Assembly (NCBI GenBank): GCA_002917075.1
Contig: NTMA01000007.1
Span: forward strand, 620,001-684,000
Length of the DNA: 64,000 nt
Direction of reading: 5' to 3'
Source: Hawksworthiomyces lignivorus
Taxonomy: Eukaryota; Ascomycota; Sordariomycetes; Ophiostomatales; Ophiostomataceae
Below, one piece after another: positions 10,801 to 22,793 of this stretch (the first letter of the stretch is position 1; each line of letters starts with the position of its first letter). Both the position numbers and the translations under genes were made by a program. Under the pieces are notes generated by a model. It worked only from the letters and a program-made list of their open reading frames with translations, was not told the DNA's origin and searched no databases.

Positions 10801-13800
10801 CGGAGCTGCCCGATGTGTACAGGATATACGCGAGATGGTCCGGCGTCACAGCAACTGACGGGAGTTTGGTTCCAGGCACCTCGGAGAGCGCTGCCTCGAT
10901 CTCATGGCTATCGATCATGACCGTGTCAACACCGGGAATGTGTTGCCATGGGAAATCAGCATGTTCCTGTTGCACGATGACAATCTTGGTCTTTGTCTCC
11001 TGTATGATAAAGCAATTCCGCTCTGCAGGGTTGTCAGGGCTCAAAGGAGTGTATGCTGCTCCAGCCTTCAGTACGCCGAGGATCGACACAATTGCGTCGA
11101 TAGACTTGCTGAGCAGCAGAGCCACAACGTCACCGGGCAAGACGCCTCTCTGGGACAGAAGGCGTGCCACTTGATTCGCACGCCTGTCGAGGTCTGCGTA
11201 GCATACCTGGTCGACAGCTTGCCAGTCGATGGCAACAGAGTCTGGCGAGCTCGATGCCTGTGCCTCAAACCTGGTATGAAGTAGCTGAGGAGGTAGCACC
11301 AAAAGCGATTTGCGATTGGACAGTGTGTCCAGCAGGTATTCGCGCTCAACACTACCCAGAATATCGACACTCGATACCGGGTTTTCAGGTGTCTGCAGGA
11401 TGCTCTGTATGATCTTGACAAAGGAATCTGCGAGAAATTCTAGCCTTGTGGCTTCCATTTTAGAAGACAGGCGGACTTCGATCGTGGCCGTCTCCGCCTC
11501 GCTCTGCAGTTCCTCGACCTCGAGGACCGTAAACAGCGAGCTCCAGAGCGGCCGTTCGCCGTGCCTTTTGAATACCTCACTTACGTACTTCGGATCGTCG
11601 TTCTTCATAAGCACGTTGACGAGCGTGTCTATGCTGCTAGGCGATATGTTCGCCGCTCGCAGGGCCGAGCGCAACCCTGTTTGTGAGTACTTCGTGACCT
11701 GGGCGAACTGCGCTCCGACCTCCTTGACAATTTGTACCAGGGGTTTTGCAGGATCGTCGATCTTGATCCTCTGAGGTGCGGTGGTCAGCGTTGGCCCGTC
11801 GATGTGCTCGATGCCCAGTACTGGTGTTTCTCGGCCCGAGACAGAGGTGGCAAAACCGACATCTTGAGACCCCAAGTGTCGGGAGAGAAGAATTGCCCAG
11901 GCAGCGTAGACAAGCGAGCCGAGTGTGATCCCGAGTTTCTGCATATTTTGGTGCAGATCAGTCGTCATTGTCCTGGTTGTTATTGTAGCCTGACCAACCG
12001 GTCCGTCGCTAAGGCAAGATCTAGGCAAATTTTCCAAGTAGGATGCCCAAAAGTTGCGTGCCGCTTCGGAGTCCAAAGTAGTGAGGACGTGCTGGATGAA
12101 GGTCTTGAACTTAGGTCTCTCTGGCAGATCCCTTCCTAGATACACAGCCGCAACATCGTGATACAAAAATCGGTAAGACCAAAAATCGCTGATGGAGTGG
12201 TGCGTGGTGACGACAAGATACTTGTCTTTGACAAGTCCGAGATGGAAAAGAGGGCCTGCCAGTGGCATATCTTTCTCGACATCTTGTTTAATGTAATCGC
12301 CAAGAGACATTTTAGTGTTTATCCACGGCAGCTCAATGTTTTGCTTTAGAACCTGAACGAATGCTCGCTTGTTCAAAACAAATCCAGTCTTGTAGATGTC
12401 GCTAAGAGCAAAGACCTTCTCAAAGCTGGTTCTTAGTCGCCCTGTATCAAGGTTCTCGACGTCCCACACGCGACGATACGTGTAAGGGTCACCCTCATTA
12501 TTCAGCGTGCTAAGCAGACCTTCCTGCAATGAGGTGGCCGGGTATGCGTCAACGAGCTGCAGCCCGAACTCGCCTTGTACATGTGTCAAAAACTCAGATT
12601 TCTCTTCTGACTCGAGGAGGGAGAAAGGTTCAACCTGGTCAGACCGTGAAATGGTTTGCTCGGAGATGACGGTACTAGCTGAAGCCACCGTTTGCAGCGA
12701 GTTCTCTGCTATGAGGCTGGCGAATTCTACCACGATGCCCTCCGTCCGGAGCCGCGCAATGACATTTATGGCTAGCAACGAATTTCCCCCCAAGGCGAGG
12801 AATGTGTGGTAGCGCCGTATAATACCTTCGTCGATCCCGAGAACACTGGACCACACACTGGCGAGCTTTTGCTCCCGGCTGTTGGAGGGACCATCTGTGC
12901 GAGCAGTGTTCTTGGGCGCTGTTTGTCCTAATTCAGCGACTGCAGCCTTCACATTTCCGCCTGTCTCCGCTGTCAGAGTCACCAAGAACTTGGACAGCCC
13001 GGCAATACCGAGGTCGCAGGCGGTCTTACGCAGCTTGTGAAGATCAACCTTGCCGTTCACGCTCCTGGGAAATTCTGGCAGAGGCAGCCACAGGCTAGGG
13101 ACCATGAAGGATGGCAGAGTCTTCAGCGCAAGCTGCCGCAGCGAGGGGAACACGTCTGCCCAGGCGCGGTCCTCCACCAGCACGAGTGCGGCTACTAGCA
13201 TAAGGCGGCCTTCCTCCACTTGTGCTGCAACGGTGGCGACGGACGCCACGCTGGGGTGCTCATTCAGGGCGCGATCCACGTCAGCCGGCTCGACTTTATT
13301 TCCGTTGATCTTGACCTGCCAGTCGATACGACCCAGGATATCGATGGCGCCGTCAGCTAGGCGTCGGACCTTGTCGCCTGTTCTGTACATCTTGGCATAC
13401 AGCTTGCTTGCGTCGTCGCTTCCGCCGCTCTCACTGCAGAAGGGATTGTTGACAAAGGCTTTGGCCGTGAGGCCGGGCTCCCGGAGATAGCCCGAAGAGA
13501 GCTGCGGCCCCGCCAAGCAGAGTTCACCAGGGACACCGACAGGCGCGAGCAGCTCCGTGCCTGGGCGCAGGACGTAGGCAGCGGTGGTGTCCTCGGGAGC
13601 GCCGAGGACGCGGGGGTTGTCGCCCGGGCGCAGCCGGCGGCCATGGCTCATCTGGGTGCACTCGCTAGAACCGTAGCGGTTGCGCACCACGAGGCGGTGG
13701 TCGGCGGCCCACAGGTTGACGAGGGGCTCAGGGATGCGCTCGCCGGCAATGGTGACCTGGCGCAGCGTCGAGCGGACGTCAGTCGGCTGCAGAAGGGCCA

Positions 13801-16040
13801 GCGCCGTGGGCGTGATCTCAACAGCGTCGACGCGCAGGTCGCAGATGACGGCTGCCAGATTAGTGGCTATGCGGGCCTTGCTAGCCAGCACAATAGTACC
13901 TCCGTGGACGAGCACGGAATTGAAGGTACGCTGCGCCGCGCTGGCTGTGGGGCTGTAGAAGAGCAGCGTGCGCGGAATGTGCGGTACGATGGGTGCGTGG
14001 TGCAGGATGCCGTTGGCCGCCGCGCGGTGCGTCACCACGCTACCCTTGGGCTTCCCTGTCGAGCCGGACGTGTAGATGACATAGCAAGTGTCCTCGGGCT
14101 GCGGGCGTGTTATTCCGAGGGCGGCCAGGCGGTTCTTGTCTTGTGTCGCGTCTGTGGCGTCCACACTAGCAGCGACGGCAGTGGCAGTGGTGGTCTGGAG
14201 GAGCAGCGCTGCAACGCTCTTTGTGACGGTGCCTGGGAAAGCGACGTGCGCCAGGCCCGCATCGGCCAAGATGACGCTGGCCTCACACTCAGCCACAACG
14301 CGTGCGTTCCGCTCCCACGGCATGTCCGTACCCAGCACGGTGTACGCAGCGCCAGACTTTAGCACGGCCAGGATCGCCACCGGCAGGTCCGCCGAGCGGT
14401 CCATCAGCAGCGGGACAATCTGGCCGCGGCGTAGCTGCAGCGCCACAGCCAGCCTGTTGGCCAGCTTGTTCAGCTCCGCGTACGTCAGCGATGCGGTGCC
14501 CTCGAACTGTACGGCCGTCCGCGTCGGGTGCCGCGCCACGGCGGCCTCGATGAGGTCAGGCAGCACGGGCGGGCTCACCGCCGGCGCACAGGGCGGTGGC
14601 TGCAGAAGGAGAGCGCGCTCCTCATCTGAGAGAAGAGAGATGGCGTCCAGGGGAGTATCCAGGAGGTCGGCCGACAGGCACGCGCTGCGGACGGCAGTAA
14701 CAAAATGCAACAGAATAACCTCCGCGTCGGCGGCGGCGATATCATGAATATATGTCAGAGTAAATCTGATCTCGCCGCCACAGTCGGGCCCGGAGCTAGT
14801 CCTGTCGCACACCGTCAGCACCAGAGGGAAGTGCTTGAGCCCCGGAGCGATGCACTGGGGGCCAGCGCTCTGCGTGTAGTTGAAGACAGATTCCACCACG
14901 CGGGGCCCGTGGGACGTCAGAGCAACGCGGATAGCCTCGAGGCCGATGAACGCATGCGGAGACGCGGCAGAGTGGTAGCGCTCCAAGGATGCCCCTGCAT
15001 TCCGGAACGTCGTTTCGCCCGCAACACCCAGGCGGACCAGGTACGTCTGGTCTAAGCAGCCAACGCATAAATCCTCGCCAAAGTAACTGGCATCGCGCCG
15101 AACCGTGCCAAACACGACCTCGTCCGCATCGGTATGCTGGCTTAGCACATACGCCCATAGTAGCTCAAGCAGGGTGCGGAAGGAGAGCCCATCAAGATCC
15201 CGTATCAGGGGGTTGGGGTCGAGGACGGCCGTCACAGACTTTCGCGGCTGAGATGCCGGCTGTAAGGAAAACCCAGAGGAGAGAAGCGCTGCTCTGGGAA
15301 CAGAACCCTCGAGTGTGCGCGCCCAGAACTCGCGCGCTTCGCCGGCATCCTTTGTCTGTCGTAAAAAGCGTGCGTATGCGCCAGGGCCGACTCGCTCCAG
15401 GGGCGGCAGGCCGTGCAGCAGCAGGACAAGGTCATCTTTGATCAGTGCTAGGGACGTAGCGTCAAGCAAAGCCCGTCGGAAGGTGAGGCGCAGCTGGAAA
15501 CCACGCTGACGCTTTCCCGATGCCTCCACGGTCAGATGGGCAAGGCGGCCGGGTGAGAGGCGGCCTGGCGCGCCAGCCAGCTTGATCGGTTCAATGCGCC
15601 GGAGAACCCGGACAATAAGGCGGCCGCTCTGCTGATGTACGTGCAGATGCGAGCGAAGAGCGGTATCTAGAGGAGCATATCAGTAAGGAGCTGTATAAAA
15701 CGCCATGGGGAGACATACGGTAAGTCGCCAAGGTGTTCCACGCGGCGACAATATCAGCAATCGTTATTAACTGGAGCTGCAAGGGCTGGAGACCCAAGTT
15801 GAGCTCGGAGCAGAGCCATTGGGTCGTCTCGTTGGCGATGGCAGTTTGCACGGGGCTGGCCGGAAATTCGCTCTCGATATCCGAGAAGACCAAATGTTTC
15901 GGCAGTGCCACGCTTGGGACATTGTCAATATAGTTCAAATCGTCGGCGTGATCTTTGGTGTCGAACAGATCTGAGCCCAATCCCGATATCAACGGATCTC
16001 CGAGGAAGAGATCGGCCACAGGCTGATGAATGAGCTGCAT
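7899..16040 (-). CDS. Two-module nonribosomal peptide synthetase, C*-A-T-C-A-T-C
   Basis: Exons 16040-15719, 15666-9316 and 9250-7899 splice to 2,674 residues. Order with approximate residues: C1 1-450, A1 475-985 (YTSGSTGKPKG near 644), T1 near 1069 (LGGNSLLA), C2 1130-1560 (HHSISDF near 1265), A2 1580-2085 (YTSGSSGQPKG near 1729, NVYGPTE near 1858), T2 near 2150 (LGGDSIS), C3 2225-2674 (DHAAYDG near 2354). C1 has RRALLDA in place of HHxxxDG, so it lacks the catalytic His and is probably vestigial. A1 lacks the conserved Asp of the FDxS motif, while A2 keeps FDAS. There is no thioesterase or reductase domain. Release is therefore probably by the terminal C domain, which in fungi often cyclises the product. 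A two-unit product, perhaps a diketopiperazine-like or depsi compound, is inferred. Confidence 0.93.
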
Positions 16041-18344
16041 TTTGGGGCAACAAACAATAAGTGCATATAGCAATCGATACGATGAAGCTGTATATTATCT
16101 TTAGGTACCCCTCTGATAGCTGATGTAGTGTCGATAGATATGAGATGTAAAGATGAGATAGGATGCTCTTATTTGTCCTAATACTAATCTCTATCTATCT
16201 TCATCACTCTTCAAAAAGCCAACTCTCCTTATTCTTCTCCCACATAGAGTCTCTACCACACATTTACGTCAGATAAGCCTGCTCAGTTGACATGGTGGGA
16301 GCTGGAACAGGCCAAGCGTCAACAATATACAAGGACCACTTCTCTCAACGTCTACTGGACAACTACAAGGTACCCCTTGCTCCTCTATTGCTTAATGGGA
16401 TTCTCTGGCTATTGCCTTATATTCGAGACAGGCCATGATCGGTGGTCCTTCACTCCTCTCTACTATTTGAGCATGTGTAGGCGCCTACATGCGCTATCGG
16501 TCCTCGACGTCTCAGAAACCCTTTGCCGTAGTCGAGATTTTTGTCTTGTCATAATACGAAAATGAGGACCTGCAAGGTCCCAGAGTCATCCGATGATGAT
16601 TACGATTTGAGTTCAGCATGAATCCTTCTGTCCTTTATGTTCTCCGTGGCGCATTAGCGACCTGAATGGTCAAGCCCACCTTGTACATGCCGCACTGTAT
16701 CCTACGCACGGTGCGGTATGATCATTACTTCCCTGCATGTACCTTATGGAGTACAACTCTGCTGTGACTAAATGCCAAGGGGAGCACACCATCACAGGGG
16801 GGACGACACGGGATGATCCGTGGTGAAAAGGGGTTGGGGGCCAACTGTCGGCCCCATGCAGGAAACGTGATTATGAATTGTGGCTAAGAAGGCTCTTCTA
16901 TTTGAGATGGAATTGTCTAATAGAGTATGAAAAAATTAGGTGATAGTCCAGGCTGTCTGGTACCTTGTTATGCCGCTCAGTTTCTAAAGAGAAGTTGAAT
17001 CATAGAACGGTGACCGAATTATGCGTTTTATTGTTATGTTTATTTGTTTCTCCTTCCTTATCCGAACATCATCGGAGTGGGGGGTCTTGGCTGATGATCG
17101 CTACAGCGGATTTCCGCATTAGGGGCCATCTTTCAGGAGGGTATGATGCAAACGGAGCCTCCTGCATCGTACCAATTCTTGATTGGTTGGAAGAGAAATA
17201 AAACGAGGCTCTAGATAATTTCGATATTTTGCTTCTCCATTTTGTTTTTGTTTTTTTATTCTTTCTAACAAAAAAAGACTGCGTCATATTTTACACTCTG
17301 CCGCAACAAAAACGGCTTCAATTACCTCTCTAAGCACCGAGGAGCGTCTGCAGAGGTTGCGCTTTGTGATCGATCTACATTTTATTGCCTTTGTGTTTGC
17401 TACTGTTGGGGGTGTCCATGGTGCAACCACCATCCAGTGAGCTATTTGCATTAATGGCACAGGGTTGAAAAGATAATCTAATAGGCTGTAAAGCATTAAA
17501 TATTTTGGGCGGTGTTTCGTAGCTAGCAGGCTTCACATGTACATGAGGCAATTTGAAGACGGTGGACTTGGACAGTCCAGTCCTCTTGATGATCAAGTAA
17601 CGGAGCGGCAAATAGCCACGACCGGAAGAGCGTAGCAGAAACAGAAGCCCGCAGGTTGCGCCATTGTGCCGATGAAGCCATCCATGTCGAATACTGCACC
17701 ATGCTGCGCTTCGATTCCTTCAGAGTGCCATGCCGGTAAGACGGGGAACCAGATTGTGATCCTTGTCATCGCTGTAAATAAAACAGGTATTGTTGTCTCA
17801 TGCATACAGAAACTGTGCCATCTTACTACATTAGGGACGGCAGTATGGGCAATATTCCTTCTTTGCCTTGGCGTCATATTGCGTTCGGTATCTAGTTAGG
17901 AAAGGAATCGGCAGCTGCTAGGTTAGTCAACTCATGATACAAGAGTTTGTACCAAAGACGAACAAGCACAAGTCACAGCTGTACTTGGTACAAACAGCTC
18001 GTGAAAGCCGGTGAATCATAATGTAAGATTCCGTCTCGCTGAAGACCGGGGGGCGAAGCCGTTTGCTCATTGTCGTATTTGCCGTATTTGTCTCATAACT
18101 AGCAGATTGCGTGTCTCACGGCGGAAGCCGAGACTCTCAGCAAAAGTGGCGGCAGTGGGGGAAATAGAGACAGATTTCTCTACGCGGATGATTGAAGGCT
18201 CTTCGTAGGTTATCCGGACTGGTATTTAAGGTATTTCTTTTTGAGGACGAGCGAGGAAATATCACTCTGGCTGAGTTGCTATATTGATAGACATATCATT
18301 ATCGCAGAATTGTTCTAATAGAAAAGTTAAAGAAAACCTTCAAT
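16041..18344. other. Intergenic between NRPS and methyltransferase, no gene seen
   Basis: This 2.3-kb spacer lies between the divergently transcribed NRPS and methyltransferase and probably holds both promoters. The frames at 16287-16565, 17593-17877 (reverse strand) and 18011-18208 show no recognised motif or splice pattern. Confidence 0.45.
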
Positions 18345-19348
18345 ATGCTAACAAGTGTCCTCTCCTTTACGGTATGTACCATATTTTCAGAAGTGTTGTG
18401 CTGCGTGAGCGCTCGTTGCTTACAATTATATGGCGATGAACACAGCCTGAGCTGGCGGCTACCGTCACCGAGTACTGCACTGGGAGCTCAGAAGATGTCT
18501 CGGGCAATCTCAAGGAGCTCTGGGACTGGACCGTATCTGAGTTTGACGATTCAGACAAGATGTCTTCTCCGCTGCAGTCAGCCACGTTCAAGTTCCTGGC
18601 CGAGTTGCTTCAACCTAGACGGAGTAAGCCAGTCAATGGCGTGCCATGTTCTGTGGCGCGTCCATTTTACTATCACTCAGAAAGACAAGATTTAAACCCC
18701 TATCTAGAGCCAAAGTTGACATATACGGTTATCTCTGAAACTAGTTCTTGAGATTGGATGCTATACTGGCTTCAGCGCGCTGACATGGTACGAGGCCACG
18801 ATCAGCACCCGGGCCGAGATCATCACGCTGGAGCTGGACCCGACGATGATCGCGGCTTCGCGTCGTACTTTTGCGCGCTATGGGCTGGAGGATCGCGTGA
18901 GGCTGATAGAGGGCCCGGCACAGGACTCCATCGAAACTCTAACAGGAACCTTCGACCTCGTGTTCGTTGACGCGAACAAGGAGGGCTACGAGGGCTACGT
19001 GCGCCAGATCCTTGACAAGCGGCTGCTAGCACCCAAGGGGCTCATCGTAGCCGATAACAGTGAGCCATTCGTCCAGTCCCTGACTTCTCTGTGCCGTGCC
19101 GCGTGCGATTGCTTAAGAGCGCGCAGGAAGCTGACCTGACGAAAACCACAGTCTTCGCGCGCGGCCTAACCATCTCAGCCGACGCCAACCCGGGTCTCCC
19201 CGAGAAAGTCCGGCCCTACTGGACTGAAAACGGCAAGGCATTGCGGAAGTTCAACACGTTTGTGCGAAACGACCCTCGCATTGACACGGTTCTGTTGCCA
19301 GTGTTTGATGGTATCACGCTGGTCAAGTGGAAGGAGCTTCCAAATTAG
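18345..19348 (+). CDS. Class I SAM-dependent O-methyltransferase (caffeoyl-CoA OMT type)
   Basis: Four exons (18345-18371, 18446-18623, 18745-19059, 19152-19348) give 238 residues, the usual length for this family (PF01596). The first exon has only nine codons. SAM motif I is ILEIGCYTGFSALTW at about residue 69. FDLVFVDANKEGY near 141 holds the metal-binding Asp, and VADNIFARG holds the second metal site. The C-terminal block KVRPYWTENGKALRKFN is also typical. Splicing at 19060 restores ADNIFARG, which no single frame gives. The enzyme would methylate a hydroxyl, often a phenol or catechol, with SAM. It is divergent from the NRPS across 2.3 kb, so a tailoring role in that pathway is likely but inferred. 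No broken residues seen. Confidence 0.9.
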
Positions 19349-19897
19349 GAGCAGCTGAGTTGAAAAACTCTACGTAGTTGTGTTCCATTGTTTTTTCTTT
19401 ACTTTTATAAAAGATGTATGTGGCGGATTACAGTCGTAGTGATACGAAAAAAAAAAGGAAGTTAAAATTAAATTTATGCCTGTTGACGCGCATTAACAGT
19501 ATACTTTTACTCCGTGAGAACGGTCGAATGTATCTAAGTCTCGAAGCGACATAGCCGATTGCAGTACATACATCGTAGTCCCCCAGGCCGCAATACGACT
19601 TTGGTCTTAAAAATAGTAATAAATGAAATTATTCGTAGTCCGTCCCGGAGTCCTTTGGTCCACGTACATCTCTCTGGTACTGCAAGTGAGATTCCAGAGT
19701 ACGATGTCTATTACGTGCAGGACTATTGCGTAAGAGAAATATGCAGGGCTGATTACGGCTGAAGAGTTCAACTAATCGGATCCAGACCAATACCTAGCCC
19801 TTAGCAAGACATATGCGCTGTTACGAGCTACTACAATTGCACTGTAAGGACCCTGGACGTCTACCAAAACGAATTTCATTAGTCTTCAGGGCCAAGC
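19349..19897. other. Intergenic, no gene seen
   Basis: AT-rich spacer between convergent genes. It probably contains the 3' ends of the methyltransferase and amidase transcripts. Confidence 0.4.
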
Positions 19898-22202
19898 TTA
19901 AGCGTCGTAAACTACCTTCTCCACCTCTTCAGCAATCGCCAACACCTTCTCCTCCTCAAGCCTCCTGCAGACTACCTGTAGGCCAATAGGGCTGCCATCA
20001 AATAGATCTGGATCGTCTGCTCATTTCATGATGTGTCAGCTGTGTAATTCCGATAATAAGCTAGCGCCTATACCACTTACACTGTGCCTGAATCTCCTTG
20101 TCAAATTCCCCCCTGGGCTGGAAACCCTCCCGAGCTTTGTCTCGGTCCTTCTCGGCGTTGCCTGCCCGTATGGTCACAACCGAGTAGTCCAGAACACTAA
20201 AAGCCGCCGTGTAACCGGGATAAAGGCCCTTACCGGGTTCGTAGCCAACCGCGGGCGCGACGGGGACGAGCAGTGCGTCGACGGCCGTCGTCTCCCAGTA
20301 CTCCAGGTACCGCGCCTGGAACTCGTCGCGGCGCCGCTGCAAGTCCCAGAGGTCATTTACACTGGGTCTGCCATCGGACGGTGGGGCTGCAGTGCCGTAC
20401 ACCGCCGCGATCTGGGGCACGGGCGGCTCGCCAGAGAGATCGAGTTGCAGGTGGATGTCGTGACCTGAGTCAGCCGTGAAGGCGCGGAACTAAGACAATG
20501 AAAAGGGATTGATTAGATGACGTGAATTAATCTACGCGTAGGCTACCGAGATTGGCATATCTTTGCTCACCGCGATGTCGAAAGCTTCGGCGTGTGCAGG
20601 AGGATCCCATTCGATTACCTGATCGGCCAGTCCCGGAATCGCAATTAGCAAGTGTCATTCTTTGTGCATGTCTTGAAGCAGGAGACAGGCTATTGCGAGA
20701 AAAGAGACAGGGAGAAAACCGGTATTCATAGAGTGGGGGGCTTGGGGTAATAGCTAACGCACCTCGTACCCTCCCGCCTTCAGCTTCTCTACGGCCTCGT
20801 CTAGTACACGCTGCACCGGTGGCTGCGGGGCCACGACGCCGTCGTCACGCAGAACGCCAATCTTGAGCTTACGGCCCACAATCTTGCGCAGCGCGTCTAG
20901 CTCCTCGGCGTCTCGCCACGGCAGCTTCAGCACCTTTGGATCGGCCTTCCACGGCTCAGCGCCGAGGACAGACTTGACGAGCAGCCTGAGATCTGGGATG
21001 GAGCATCCGAGTGGACCGATGACGGATTCGAGCGTAGTGTGGCCAACCATCTGAGAAGCGGCAACAAACAGTGGCGTCGTGTCAGTGTCACAGCAAAAAT
21101 CACAGAGCGAGCATATATTTTGTGGGACCTACACTATTTGCCACGCTGAGGTACGGCAGGCGGCCATGCGAGGGACGAAGGCCGACGATGCCATTGTAGC
21201 CGCTGGGCAAGCGGATTGAGGAGCCCACGTCGGAGCCGAGGCCAAGGATGCTTCCGCCAGAGGCGATCAGGGCTGCCTCGCCTGCCGTACACTTTGTTAG
21301 AACATAACCGTACCTGCGAGCATATCGCAGACAGGATGATTGGAGCCAGTATCATAAGAAAAGCCCATGAGCAAACCTCCAGACGACCCTCCCGAGGACA
21401 GTAGTCGATTAGTAGCATTGAGCGTGTACCCGATAATATTGTTATTCGTCTCGATTGCCTATTCACGGCAGCAGCAGTAAGCGTTCCGTCTTGTATCCGC
21501 AGATTCATCTACGGAAAGGCTCACCATCAGGCTCGTTGGTACATTTGTCTTGACAAACACCACCGCACCCAAACGCCGGAGCTCTTTCACGATCCACGAC
21601 TCTGTCTCGGACGTCTCTTTTCGGCCCAGCCAGCCCACATATCCTAGTGATGTTTCGGTATCGCGCACACGGAACTGGTCCTTCAGCGAAATCGGGAGGC
21701 CGTGCAGGGGCCCTACAGTGCGGCCGCTATCCCGCTGGAAGGTAACATCGAGGGCTTCGGCGTCGGCGAGAGCCTGCGCGAAAACGACTTCGGAGAGGCA
21801 GTTGGTCTAAGATGGAAGGTTGCCGGCTGTTAGTTGCCACCCGTGTGTAGAATTGCGTGCATACATAGCTAAGTCATTACAGTGTATCGAGCTACTCACG
21901 AGCTGGTGGGCGATGGCGGCCCGGTGGCAGAACGCCTTAGTGACTTGCACGGCCGTGAGTTCGCCCCTCGAGAGTTGCATGAGAAGCACGCTCGCGGACG
22001 GGGCCTCGGTGATCGCGATCTCCTCGGGCGAGAGGAACTGCCGAGCATAGGAGGTGGCATCTCGAAGGATCGCAGGCGGGGGAACTGAAGCAACCTTCCA
22101 TTCGGTAGGCAGGAGGCTCTGAATCTCATCTCGTTTGGCCTGGCCAATGGTCTGCCACGAGGGGCGAGGAACTGCTGAGGTGGTTTCGTTCGTAGCAGAC
22201 AT
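19898..22202 (-). CDS. Amidase (amidase signature family), intact
   Basis: Eight exons: 22202-21900, 21806-21525, 21458-21377, 21281-21133, 21050-20763, 20618-20571, 20489-20081 and 20016-19898. They splice to 559 residues, typical of fungal acetamidase-like enzymes. The catalytic triad is visible as Lys143 in PISLKDQF, Ser220 in GGSSGGEAAL and Ser244 in SDVGSSIR. Donors and acceptors restore each motif exactly, for example LSVANS|MVGHTT. The 48-base sixth exon is in frame. The enzyme would hydrolyse an amide or transfer its amine. It could act on a peptide amide made by the neighbouring NRPS, or belong to unrelated nitrogen catabolism. It lies tail to tail with the methyltransferase. Confidence 0.92.
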
Positions 22203-22367
22203 GTCGACAGGCCTTGGGAGGAGAAAAAAAACAGGCAGGAAAACCAGATGACCCTGACAGATTTGGCCACCTTTGCGGCAGCAGAAATGAGCTCAGTCAC
22301 TACTCTACATCGCTGAAACTTAGCCCTTTTTACAGAGACAATTAAGACTAATTATGAATACATCGAG

Positions 22368-22793
22368 ATGTCCGTGCTCATCGGTTTGGTTTGTGAAAAT
22401 GCCGCTTTCTTCGCCGCCGACATGGAGCCGGAGGATTTCAGGTGTGAAGCGGTTCTTCATGTTGACATGCACGGCGAGGTTCTTGAGCAATAGCTATGCA
22501 TTGGAGAAAGTCTCAAGTACATGAAGCCAAAGTACAGAGACCTCGTAGTTTTTCTCGAGACCTCAAGATCTTCATTTGTGGTGAGCACAGCCGAAGGAGA
22601 TGTTGTCATCATCGCAGCTAATGAGGACGTGAAGGGGACACATGCACAGCAGATCGACAAGATGACTGAAACAGTGAAGGAATACGGTGGAGTCGCGTTA
22701 GCGAATACAAACTTTATTTTTTTTAAACTTTTTCCCTTTTGCAATGATCGGCCCACCGCTGTGCTCCGAAGCGTTCGAGACTGTCGCCACTAG
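22368..22793 (+). pseudogene. Unrecognised ORF interrupted by one TAG
   Basis: One frame stays open from ATG 22368 to 22793 except for a single TAG at 22491-22493. Before it reads MSVLIGLVCENAAFFAAD and after it GESLKYMKPKYRDLVVFLE and VVIIAANEDVKG. The composition on both sides is that of a soluble, folded protein. I do not recognise the family. The stop is followed by CTA, a context linked to stop readthrough in other fungal genes, but decay is the simpler reading. An intron ending at this TAG (atag) was tried and did not keep the frame open. Confidence 0.4.

Noticed and set aside
13643..14747. Two long plus-strand frames opposite the NRPS
   Set aside because: Antisense to adenylation domain 1; no motif.
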